Positions 34,030 to 44,050 of a stretch of DNA of 64,000 nt are shown here, piece by piece (the stretch's first letter is position 1; the number at the start of each line of letters is the position of its first letter). The translations under genes and the position numbers were made by a program. Origin of the DNA: Isoetes taiwanensis (taxonomy: Eukaryota; Streptophyta; Lycopodiopsida; Isoetales; Isoetaceae); the NCBI GenBank assembly GCA_021234155.1, contig JAJEKV010000090.1, positions 4,088,952-4,152,951 on the forward strand, in the 5' to 3' direction. The notes beneath the pieces are model-generated. The model was given only the letters and a program-made list of their open reading frames with translations, was not told where the DNA came from and did no database searches.

Positions 34030-35815
34030 GTTGCGGTCCTTATTTCATATTGATCTTGTTGCATGTCATCAGTTGAGTGCCCCTTGTTGGTGGATACCTG
34101 TAGAAAATAATCTCCCACTTTGTGCCTCAGTTCATCCATTAACTCAACGGCGTTGGAGGTTAGCAGGGATCTTAACTGTTGCAGCTTTGTATGATTCTAG
34201 GCAGTTGGCGACTTGGCAACTCTTTCAAACAAAATTCTTATTGTCTCAATGGGATAGACCTATTTGGCAAAAGGTTGCTAGTACTTTGCCATTGGCTGCT
34301 CCAGATGTTATCGAAGGGTGCATGTGGGTTTCCCACCAGAGTGTTCACGAGCATAGCCTTGTGAACTCTATGTATAGGCTGCTTGTCAATGGTGATATCC
34401 TTCCGCCATCCACAAAGTGGTCCCTTCAGCTCTCACCTCCTAGTTGGAGACGTATGTGGACTTGGGCTTGGGATAAACTACTCCATCCTAAGGTGGCTGT
34501 GCTTTGGTGGCAGATTCTTCACAGATGCCCTCGGGTGAATGTGCTTGTCCACAGATTTGATCCTAGAGTGTCAGCACTCTGCCCACTGTGCAAGCAAAGG
34601 GATGAGACCATTGAGCATTGTTTCTTTTTATGTGATCATCTCCAGCTTGTTTGGTCTTGGCTGCCTCTTCAAAGGGCGGTCCTTGATCGCCACATTGTCT
34701 ATTTTCAGAAGGTGGTCAATATGGACGATGCTCGTCTCCCTAAACTAGATTATATCATGGCAATGGGGCCGCAGCGCCTCAAGGCCTGCTGGAGGAAAAA
34801 GAGAGCTCAATGGTTGGCTAGATGGAATGTGCAGGAGCACAGGTGCATACATGTGCAAACAGAGGCAGATCGCCACAGCTTGAGGCAATATCTTGACGCT
34901 TGCTTCCACAGCAAGCTTTGGGATGTCAATGCCCTTGAACATGTCAAGACAGCACACTACCAGCGCCACATAAATCCCACATTGGAACGAGGCCCGCAAT
35001 GCTACCTGCGTACCCACTTGCCCATGAAAAGGCGCAGACTCATTGCCGCCATTCGCACAGGGGCACATCATCTTCGAATTGAGACGGGCGCTATGCTGAG
35101 TTGGTCAGGCCTGGCCAGCCGTTACATGTGACATTGAGCACAGCATCCGTACGGGTGCTGGGATCATACCTTCAGGAGGTTATGGACATGCGAGATCAGC
35201 TATGTCCTCGGGCACACACTTGACATGTATATATACATTGATGTATAGTTGTACAGTTTGACAGCATACTTATTACTTCCACGGTTTTTCCCTCGAAAAC
35301 CCTTCGGGGCGGGGGTTTTTTAACCCGGACAGTAATAAGTTTGCTGCGCTCCTTATGGGTCCCATAGGCCGATTGGCCTCAGTGGACGATAAAAAATCAT
35401 TCTCATTCTCATTCTTTTTCATGTGACATTGACAAGTCAGCAAGTGCTTCTGGCTATTTATCCAAATACTTGAAATAAGGTGCGGAGTCAAGCATTTCAT
35501 TTGGCGTCAGGACGGTTGTTGTGGTCTATCTGGAAGCGCAGAAGATTGTGTATCTTTCAGGGTTTGGATATTCCCCCTGCAGTAGTCCTCCAGGATGCAC
35601 AAGCTAGAATCGCTAAGGCCTACCATTGTTCTTTGCTTGCTCCTGCCAAGCGACAGTTGATATTTGAGTCTTATTTGAGTGTGTTGTCTTATGCATAGGC
35701 TGATGGTTCTATTCAGTGGATCATGATTATCCTCTGAAATTTTATTCCCGCCTCTGCATTTGTATCTGGCTTTTGGCTTGGTGTTTCAATAAAGTTTGTC
35801 GTTCTTCAAAAAAAA
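34030..35815 (+). mobile_element. Truncated LINE (zf-RVT family), inserted in hAT-like copy 2
   Basis: The open frame 34028-35131 begins in mid-protein. It carries the zf-RVT region that ends many plant LINE ORF2 proteins (KVAVLWWQILHRCPRV, then CPLCKQRDETIEHCFFLC with Cys/His ligands). The terminal part of the same protein type reappears at 35480-35698 (ASGRLLWSIWKRRRLCIFQG). The element ends in an A tract at about 35800-35818 before sequence matching hAT copy 1 resumes. In between (about 34680-35125) the protein instead resembles the LINE at 53480-55218 (VYFQKVVNMDD, LKACWRKKRAQW). The element is therefore a mosaic. Confidence 0.75.
35139..35418 (+). mobile_element. Nested LINE 3' tail fragment with 13-bp flanking direct repeat
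   Basis: The stretch ends in (CATTCT)n and is flanked by exact copies of catgtgacattga (35126-35138 and 35419-35431), as expected for a target-primed insertion. It contains the family-specific words tttttccctcgaaaaccc and acagtaataag also present at 2476-2700. Confidence 0.65.
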
Positions 35816-36259
35816 AAATTTATTTTGTCCACTTTTCTTCCTATAATATAAAGGAAAAAACTTGTCATTCACATGTATGCATATTGATCCACTGTCATTG
35901 TATGCCAAAAAGCTCCTGCCTTCCTGCAAGGAAACCAAGTTTTACCATCTATAAAAGGCCTCATTCTTTTCAAAGCAATTATCTCCAACATACAATTTAT
36001 CATGCTTAGTGCATGCTATCTTTCTTGCAATTATGAATACTCCGAAATGTAGATGGTTTTGTCTTGAGCCTGTTTAATCAAGAAAGTTAACTCTCTAAGC
36101 AATGGAATGAGAGCATAAAGAGTTAGCAAAGTCTCAGCATCCGTGAGAAGTGCAACTAGATCCCGTGCTACTGCTTCATTTTCATTGGCCAATTGTGCAC
36201 AAGCCCCTACAATAGAAACATACTCACTGCATAGTCTATGAACAGGCAAAGCTATAGCT

Positions 36260-37109
36260 ATACAATTTATAACGAGCCTATTTTATTTTTAGAACATGAT
36301 TGTGACCTTTAGTTATGTAGTTATGATAAACTAGTTTTCTTTTTTTAATATTTGAGTAACAAAATTGTATCAATATTTAAGTCTTTTTGTGACACCTACA
36401 TGTCGATTTTATGAGCACATATGAGACCATTGTCAAATTTGTATCCAAATCACAAGTCTTCTTTGTGGTAATTGTACTTTCAATTTTTGTCATTTTTGTC
36501 TCTTCATCAATAGATGTTTTCTTTTCTAGACAAATTTTTATTTTAAATGCTTTTTTTTTTTTTTTCCCTTGGTTCATGCAAAATTGCTTTCATTTTGAGT
36601 CTATGGTTGCATCATGCATAAACAAAAGAAGAAACAATGAAATAGAAGTAATTGCACCAATAATGATAAGTAGCTTAATCATGATCAAATTAATTGACAA
36701 TAAAGAATATTACTTTAAATTTGAAATGGCAGGAGGACAAACGTACTGAATAGGTTGAGTTCTGTGAGAACTCAAGCACTTGAATATCACTTTCTTGTGT
36801 GCATGGTACAAACTCCTGTTGGCTCATCTCCATCTACATGCACATAGAACATCAAACAAGATGGTAGTGAGAATAGACAACTCATTCAAACGAAATGCAT
36901 TCTTAATATAGGCTCAATAATTGAAAACTTTCCAGAAATCTCTGGGATGGTGTTTCAATTGACATGCTTTCATCTTTTGTTGTTCTGACATATACACTTT
37001 CCTTTTCCTGCTTATCAATCTTGTATATGCCAGAGAAAAAGCACACCAGAACAAAATAACAGATCGGAAGATTTGGACAGATCACCTTAATAAACTATAT
37101 CACTCTAGA
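36260..37109. other. AT-rich, no gene seen
   Basis: The open frame at 36411-36749 is a low-complexity Phe/Ile-rich translation of AT-rich DNA with T tracts and is not a credible gene. Confidence 0.45.
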
Positions 37110-38640
37110 GCAGAGAAAATTGAGATACCGGGAGGTTCGGTAGGGGAAGGTTTGAAGAGGAAGAAGTAGGAAGGGTGCTATACGCCCTAAGCAACAACAA
37201 GGCTTCGGACCTGTTGGGATTCACCACGAACATCTTCAAAGCGTCCAAAAATGAATTCATTACACTGATAACCAGTATCTTCAACAAAGCCTTAATAGAG
37301 GGCCTTTCGCGTAGCTGCCAGTGTAACAAGGTGATCCTGGGAAGGGGGGGGAGGGGGGGTGGGAGGGGGAGGCACTGAATCCTGGGAATTACAGAACTAT
37401 AATGGTGTGGGATGGCGAAATGGTATAACAAAGCAATAGAAATGAAATTGACAGAATGGGCAGAAAGGAATAGCAAATATGCAAAAGAACACGCAGGATT
37501 CATACCAAATCATTCGACGATAGATCACTTGGTGACGCTGAGGGTAATAATAGAAAATTCAAGATCACTAGACAAAACAGTATATTGTTGTTTTTGTCGA
37601 TTTCATATACTGTACCACGGGATAAACTTTTGCAGAGGCTGAGGGAATTGAGTTTACCATATCATCTATTAGTGGTTATAGCCAGATTATATGAAAAAGT
37701 GGAAGCCAAGATAGGTCTTGAAGAAGAAGGAGTGGTGATATAGGGGTGAAGCAAGGATGCCTAGTTTCACGAAAATTTTTGGGTTATCCATAGATGCACT
37801 AGGAGAATTTATAAGGAGCAACGGTGGGGATGAAGAAGCTCTGATTATCTCCGAGACCAAAGTACCATGCATGCTCTATTCGGATGATCTAATCTTGATG
37901 ACCCTGAATAAGGATTGCTTAGATGAGCTTATGGGAATTTTGGAGGAATTCTGCATAAAGACAGGTCTGACTATTAACATTGATAAAACAAAGATAGTCA
38001 GCTTTTGAAAAATAGACAAGGGGAAAAAAGAGGTCATATACATGGGGCAGAGGATCCAAAAAGTGGAGGAGTACAAATACTTGGGATACAAAACAGCGAT
38101 TAAAAGGACGCAGAAGCAGGGTTTGTAAGAGAGATGGCAGGTAGCAATTAAAAACTATTACATAATGCAGTCAATCTGCGCACAACACAGACTGGGGGGT
38201 AAAAAAATGGTATGTTCAATATAACAGTGGCCCTCGCTATGTTATATAGGGTAGCACTACAGCGGGGAAGTGGAATAAAGGGGAGGGTCTAATAAAACAC
38301 TTTTAATGCAAAGAACTAGGAATAAAGAAATCAACGCCGGCGACAATAGTATTGTATGAGACAGGGGTAATTCCATTTGAAGGGGTGGGCCTCGACAGGA
38401 TAATTATGTATTTAAGTATAAATATGGCGTACAGATCCAAGGAGAAGCTAGTAAGGCAGGCGATTGAGACCTCAATCGTAATGGCCAGAGAAGATAAAGG
38501 AGGGTGGATGTCCGAACTCATCATATGGGCAGAAAGATTGGGATGTGATCTTTGGAGGGAAGTGGAAAATAAGCTGTTAAACGGGGAAAAGGGGAACATG
38601 CAAAAAAGTTACTCCAGATATGGATAGAAAACAACCAGAT
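37110..38640 (+). pseudogene. LINE reverse transcriptase relic
   Basis: Successive plus-strand pieces follow the order of a LINE reverse transcriptase: an NNKASDLLGF region, then HAGFIPNHSTIDHLVTLR, a damaged VYCCF block, FGLSIDALGEFI, then MLYSDDLILM at about 37870-37900 and GLTINIDKTKIVSF. The catalytic box reads YSDD rather than the common YADD. Frames change repeatedly and stops occur. A G-rich tract at about 37345-37372 interrupts one block. ORF2 would copy element RNA into DNA at the target site; this copy cannot. Confidence 0.8.
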
Positions 38641-38849
38641 GTAAAGCTAGGAATGTATTTAGAAATGATGAATCTCGACCAAATGACATTATTACAATAC
38701 AATACAATACAAATATTTCTGAAGAGCAAAAGTATAGTCTGGAATTCAAGATCACTTTCAATGATTTGGATGTGTATAATGCATTTACCGATTTCTAGAG
38801 GCAATGGCGATTGGATAAGCTCCTTAACTCGGACATCATGAGACTTCAC

Positions 38850-39720
38850 TATTCTACTCACTCTGCTATTCTTTTTCAAGGAGAATCTTCTGCATTCTTT
38901 CAGGTATGCCATGGCATTCGTCAGATTGCTGATTGGTGCCATTGCTATTCACAATTATGGCAGAGGTCCTCTATCAGATTTTTACACTTGCTGCGCAAGA
39001 TGGCATCTTGCATAGACCCCCCATGTATAACGGGTCCAGGAGATTTATAATCAATATGTAGATGATACTTTTTTTTTTCCTAAGGGCTGACAATCTGTAG
39101 AATGCCATTTCAATGTTGGACTCCTTTTCTTTGGCATTTGGCATGTTTGTTGGGTATGTTGGATACTCCAATTCTGTGTTATGGATTTCCATTGAAGATA
39201 TTTTCTCGTGGCAACACAATCAAACTTCTTGATATCCCTGTGAGGGTTCATATTTCGTCTGGAGATGCATGAGGTAGTGTTATTAAGGGCTTGGAAAAGC
39301 ACTTGTTTTGGTGGTCCACAACCAAATTGTAAATGGCAGGTTAGATTACTATAACCAAACCAGTTTTGAGTAGCATACATGTCTACACGACATCAAATAT
39401 ACTGGCACCACAAGCGAAGATGCAGCTTAGTGTCAGGATTATTAGGAACTTTAATTTGGGGTGGCACAGAAGAAGGGGCCAATGTCAAGGTCAGTCGGGA
39501 TATTTCCAAAGCATTATGGTAAGCTTGGGGGATCCACTTTCTTCTATAGAGTAAAGTATTGATTTCCAAGTTCACCTGGAAGATTTTGAACGGTGTTGAT
39601 GAGTCTTCAAGTTCATGAGTTTTGTACCAGTCTTTAGATCTGTATCTTCTTTGATTCCCATCTATCAAGCCATTATTTCCCTGGGCTCTATTCTATCCGA
39701 TGTCGGCTTATCCTAATGCT
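38850..39720 (+). pseudogene. Second LINE reverse transcriptase fragment (zf-RVT family)
   Basis: At about 38995-39075 the plus strand in mixed frames reads a DGILHRPP-like segment and then QYVDDTFFF, which is the catalytic box with Val in place of Ala. SMLDSFSLAFGMFVG follows at about 39110-39145. This order matches plant LINE ORF2 just after the palm motif. The remaining sequence to about 39720 keeps only scattered similarity. It differs in sequence from the relic just upstream, so it belongs to another LINE family. Confidence 0.6.
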
Positions 39721-39848
39721 TCTTTTTTCCTCAGAAGGCTGCTTGATACATGGGAGACCATGCAGACACTTTTCCATTTCCATCGTAAAGCAAGTCCTTT
39801 TACTGGAGCTAGCTGTTGCTAGATCCCTTTGGCCCTTTGGGCGATAAC

Positions 39849-40055
39849 TAAACAGATGTGCCTCTGGTATTTGCAATTCATTCCCTGATATAATGGCACT
39901 AGAGACTAGTAGGTGTGCTTACAAATTTTGCATGGTATAATGAAATACGATATAAGCAAACAGATGCGCCTCTGGTGCCCTCAATTCATCCACTGATACA
40001 ATGGCATTAGAAACTAGTAGGTGTGCTTAGAATCTTTGCATGGTATAATGAAACA
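39849..40055. repeat. Two-copy tandem repeat, about 108 bp
   Basis: The words cagatg(t/c)gcctctgg, aattcat, actagtaggtgtgctta and tgcatggtataatgaaa recur in the same order in two adjacent units. Confidence 0.8.
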
Positions 40056-40099
40056 CAATTTGACATGGGAAAAATTCTAAACAAAGTTCCTTCTTTTGA

Positions 40100-40425
40100 G
40101 ATATGATCCATTTTAAATTGCGCAGTCAGTCTTGGACATTATATGACTACCAACTTAAAATATCCTGACATGTACAAATGGAAAACAGCCATATATTTCC
40201 ATTTTAAGTTGCACGGTCTTGGACAAGATATGACTGCCAATTTCAAATACCCTGACATGTAAAATCAACAACCAAACAAATACAAAATATATTTCCATTA
40301 CAAGTTGTACAGTCTTGGACAAGATATGATTGCCATTTCCAAATATCCTGACATGTAAAATCAACAATTAAACAAATGCAAAACGGCTATATATTTCCAT
40401 TTTAAGTTGCACAATCTTAACTGTA
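40100..40425. repeat. Tandem repeat, about 93-100 bp, four units
   Basis: Units start at the word ttccatt(t/a)(t/c)aa(g/a)ttg at about 40107, 40200, 40296 and 40396. They share cagtcttggaca, tatgactgcca and atcctgacatgta in order. The last unit is partial. Confidence 0.85.
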
Positions 40426-40499
40426 GAATAATGCCACTGTTAATCAAGATAAACTCAAGACATAATCCATCACAATATCTCAAAAGGTGTAACCATCTT

Positions 40500-41381
40500 T
40501 ATTATAAGTTATAGACCCTGGATCATGAGAATCCTTAATGGCATCAAAATCTTCATAAACATGTCTCCTCTGTCCACTATGGCATTGCGTAAAATACAAC
40601 ACGCAATGATTCTGTTACTCAATTTCTGAGGAGACCCCTGATAGCTGCGACTAGTGAGAATTCCATTGCTTGAGTCTGTCATAGAATCGTTCAACGACAA
40701 TCTTAGTCGAAGAATGCATGGAATTGTAATCCTCAAAGTTTTTACCAGCAAAATTCTTCGGAATTGGCACTATTAAAGTTGGCACTAGTAAACCTGGAAT
40801 ACACCTCTCAGATCACTAACACAGCCTGGAAACCCAACAAAGGTATCCAAAGACTTGCTCTTCATGTCCACAATTGCTTGTATTATCATGGTATAAGCAC
40901 CTTTCCAGTCATAGGAATCTGTGGAATTGTCATTGCTTGGTAGCTCACACGGTATGTGTGTACAATTAAGTGCACCCACACAATTATGGAAGCTGTCTAA
41001 AGCCAGCTTTTACTTCTTCTAAGTCATTAATTATTTTATGCATGTAAGCTTTACTATTCCATAAGTTTCTAAAATCCCATTCCAAGAATCACCACTGCCC
41101 AACTTGCGCAGAGCCAGAGCTACCTGCTTTTCAAATGGAATATATCTCCCTTTTATGGTGCTCAAACCCCGAGGTGGATTCTTCTGCAAGTCTTCTTCAA
41201 CCAAGCTACAAACATACTTAAAAGTTGGTAGAGACAACCGAGAAAATTCCTTCCATCTTACTGGATCATTGTGCATAACGTCATAGCCAAACATTTGCCA
41301 CCAATGCAAGGATCGTGGCTTGGTGTAATAAGGCCTACCTTTCAGATCTTGAAAAGACAAATTTTTGTCTATGAAAAGCAA
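40500..41381 (-). pseudogene. PIF/Harbinger (HARBI1-like) transposase relic
   Basis: Minus-strand order: a WWQMFGYDVMHNDPVRWKEF N-terminal region, then FEKQVALALRKLGSGDSW typical of the Harbinger helix-turn-helix segment (41381-41031). After a frame change comes NCTHIPCELP, then WKGAYTMIIQAIVDM and VGFPGCVSDLRGVF (40979-40785). Last come SMHSSTKIVVERFYDRLKQW and ACCILRNAIVDRGD in mixed frames. The first catalytic acidic residue, normally Asp in the D-C-T-H-I block, reads Asn here. The Asp of the P-G-x-x-x-D block is kept. With several frameshifts this is a dead copy of a DDE nuclease. Confidence 0.82.
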
Positions 41382-42839
41382 AAATAAAGTACTTAAATTT
41401 GTGAACTCTAATAAGATCCTCTAAATGCTTTCTCAAGTGAATTTTCGCTCAAAGATAACAAAATTTCTTCATTGATTATTAACTGCATTGAGGCTAATTG
41501 CAAAAGAAGATTCATTATACCAACAACCTGCAATAATACTGTTTTAGACAGCACCAAAGAACATAATCATTGCCTTTATAGATTCATTTGACTTTGTGGA
41601 TTCTTAGCTTTTGAAGCCCTCAATCCAAACCATTCTACCGGATCAACAACCAGAAAGAAAGGAAAAGGGTGCACAATATTTTCTTCGGTCAATTTTGGCA
41701 TATCTGGAACTAACATGGGACTATTCCTGTTGATACTTGCCACGTATTTAATTGGATTTAGCTCTAGTGTGATTCCATCCTAAGGCGACGTTCCCTGCGG
41801 CCTCCTGACTTCAAATTATCCCTAAAGTTATTAAAATACTAACTTCGAGTTTTCAAAAAATGGTTGAGGATTTCTGAAAGGTGCGGTTGACACTTTTGAA
41901 TTTCGAATATGCTCATGGGAATGTAGCCTCACACCACTCTTTCGTAAAAGGACAAACCTGTGATTGCGGCATATCATGTCGAATATTCTACTTGGAGGGT
42001 GGACATTGATTTTATGGATGGTGGGGATTTCGATGGTGGGGATGGTGGACAAGTGTTTTGAGTTTCTTTCTATTTTAAGTTATGGTGAACTGTGAGTTTT
42101 CTTTTTCTTCTGATACGACTGTAGGCGCTCGTTTGAGGCATGTTAAATCGCCAGACGTTAGACCAGAGTGCATCCACAAATCGCCAGGCGTTATACCAGG
42201 GTGCATCTGCAAGGAGTACAGGCGCATTTTCTTGAAGCCAACATGATAGCCGTGCATGATTTTGCCATAAATTGTTTTGTAACACTGAAAGTCTGAACTT
42301 TCTTTTAGAGCCCAGTTCCTGTGATAGAGTTCAGTGCATGGTTGCTGCCCAAGAAATGGCAAAAATGAAGTTAGTGAAGACATAAGAGGGCTTGCAGAAG
42401 TCTGAAATTTGGAGAAATGGTCTGCAAAAGAAATTGGGAAGAAGAAGCAGGTGACTAAGCTTCATGATTGGTTGCAGCTTGGGCAGCAAAGAGCAGACGC
42501 AATGGATAAGCAAACATGGAAAAAAAGGCAAAATACACTCTACATGGGAATGAAATAATCAAGGAGCTACTTTGCATGAAACACATTCACAAGAGGTGAG
42601 TTTTTTTGTATTAGGCTCTTCTGTCAAAGGTAATTGGGATGTGGTATTTACACTATCTTTGATGTTGTTGGAAATGAGCAGGCTAATCAGAATGTGCATG
42701 CTGAAGTAGTAGTAGTAGTAGGAGGTCCTGGAGAAGAAGATGATGATGGGGTCATATAGAACCAGCATATAAGAATGTCAGTAGTCAAAATTAGTCAAAA
42801 TTATCCTCATAGGCATCTACTTGCTACATAGGAGAAGTA
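41382..42839. other. Intergenic, no gene seen
   Basis: No recognisable coding region. Duplicated words around cgccaggcgttataccag and cgccagacgttagaccag occur at about 42150-42200. Confidence 0.4.
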
Positions 42840-44050
42840 TTTTGTTCAGTATCTATGGTGCCTTCATGCAAAATTTTATGAGCAGTTAGATCCAGCACAA
42901 TGCAACTGAGGGCAAGTCATTGGGTTTTGAAGTGGCAGATGGACAAGCAGGCCCTGCCAGACGAACCTCAATGTTAAAAACGCTTGCTGCCCAAGTGGAA
43001 GAAGCAAATCCGTGGGAACATAATGAAGAAGCTTTAGGAGGAGAAGATGACGAGATTATGGTTACACTACCAATAGATGCAAAATTAAATAGTCAGCGCC
43101 AGCTTGATATGCATCTAATTACTCATGAGAAGTTCCTTGAAGGCACCATAGATACTTAACAAAATACATCTCATGTAATAACAAATGGCACAAATGAAAC
43201 GCCATATATCTACTTCGGGATGTGTAACTACTTTGGGATGTTCGGGATGTGTAACTACTTTGGGATGTGTAACCTCCACACATGTCCGAGCTAATCACTC
43301 TTTTGTCCGAGCTAACCACTGTTTTTTTGTTTTTTTTCCCAGGATAACCACGCGGTGAACAGTGAGCTAACCACTCTTTCTCTTTTGTCCGAGTGAGCTA
43401 ACCACTCTTTCTCTTTTGTCCGAGCTAACCACTGTTTTTCTCCCAGGATAACCACGCGGTGGAACCACGCGGTGGATGGTGAACTGAGCGCGGGTTGTTC
43501 GAGCTAACCACTATTTTTTGGCCGGGACGGTGAATGAATGGTGAACTGAGTGTGGGACTGTGTTTTGAATAGAGTGTGTTTTGGCATGTTGATCTTTGAA
43601 TATAGCTTGCAATCGGCTTCTTGAACGGTTTAATCTGGTTCAAACACCATTGAAATCGCCATGCCAGCCCCTAAAAACCTCAATTCTATCAAGAGAGCAG
43701 GACATTGAGCATTAATCAAGCTAGATCAGTGAAAAAACATGCAGAAACCGTTGTCTTTTGAGCTTGAAACTGAGCATAGTGATTAACCTGCAACAAATAA
43801 TCCAGCACAATACAATAATTGAGCACAATACAGCCGAGGATAAATTACTGGTTTTTAAAATGGAAGATAAAGAAGCAGCTCGACAAATTTCCAATGTTAG
43901 AAACCCTAGCTGCCCAAGTGGAGTCGTGTGGGAATAAAATGAAAAATCTCCAGCAGTGGAACCAAAAGCAGAAAGTTAATTGCAGACATAGATTTGAATA
44001 AGTGCATTGTTGATGAAGCTTTTCCAGTTCAAGGAAATTACAGGGCAAAA
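42840..44050 (+). repeat. Two diverged copies of one unit, with peptide-coding remnants
   Basis: The copies at about 42885-43045 and 43795-43960 share gatccagcacaat, ttttgaa(g/a)tgg, gctgcccaagtgga and aa(t/a)gaa in order. Each has an open frame with the string LAAQVE (42920-43159 and 43819-44001), rich in Glu and Gln. They could be remains of one small coiled-coil-type protein. No family was recognised. The stretch between the copies holds the tandem repeats at 43195-43520. Confidence 0.45.
43195..43520. repeat. Irregular tandem repeats
   Basis: The word gggatgtgtaactactttgg recurs at about 43218-43275. Then gtccgagctaaccact and ccacgcggtg words recur five or more times with variable T-rich spacers. 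Confidence 0.75.

Larger units (their letters stand above)
33611..36252 (-). pseudogene. hAT-like transposase fragment, copy 2, split by a LINE
   Basis: The upstream part (36249-36031) repeats the LLTDAETLLTLYALIPLLRE segment. The downstream part (33961-33611) repeats the second segment and keeps LRSRFPRDELSDAMG and IVFPNFW, which match the hAT pattern of an RF motif before a P-x-x-W. The two parts are contiguous in copy 1 but separated here by the LINE at about 34030-35815. The uninterrupted site is visible in copy 1 at about 32930-32945. The copies are head-to-tail on the same strand. Both are too short to encode a working transposase. Confidence 0.5.

Noticed and set aside
36411-36749. Possible membrane protein gene
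   Set aside because: The open frame is a translation of T-rich low-complexity DNA, with no start context or homology.
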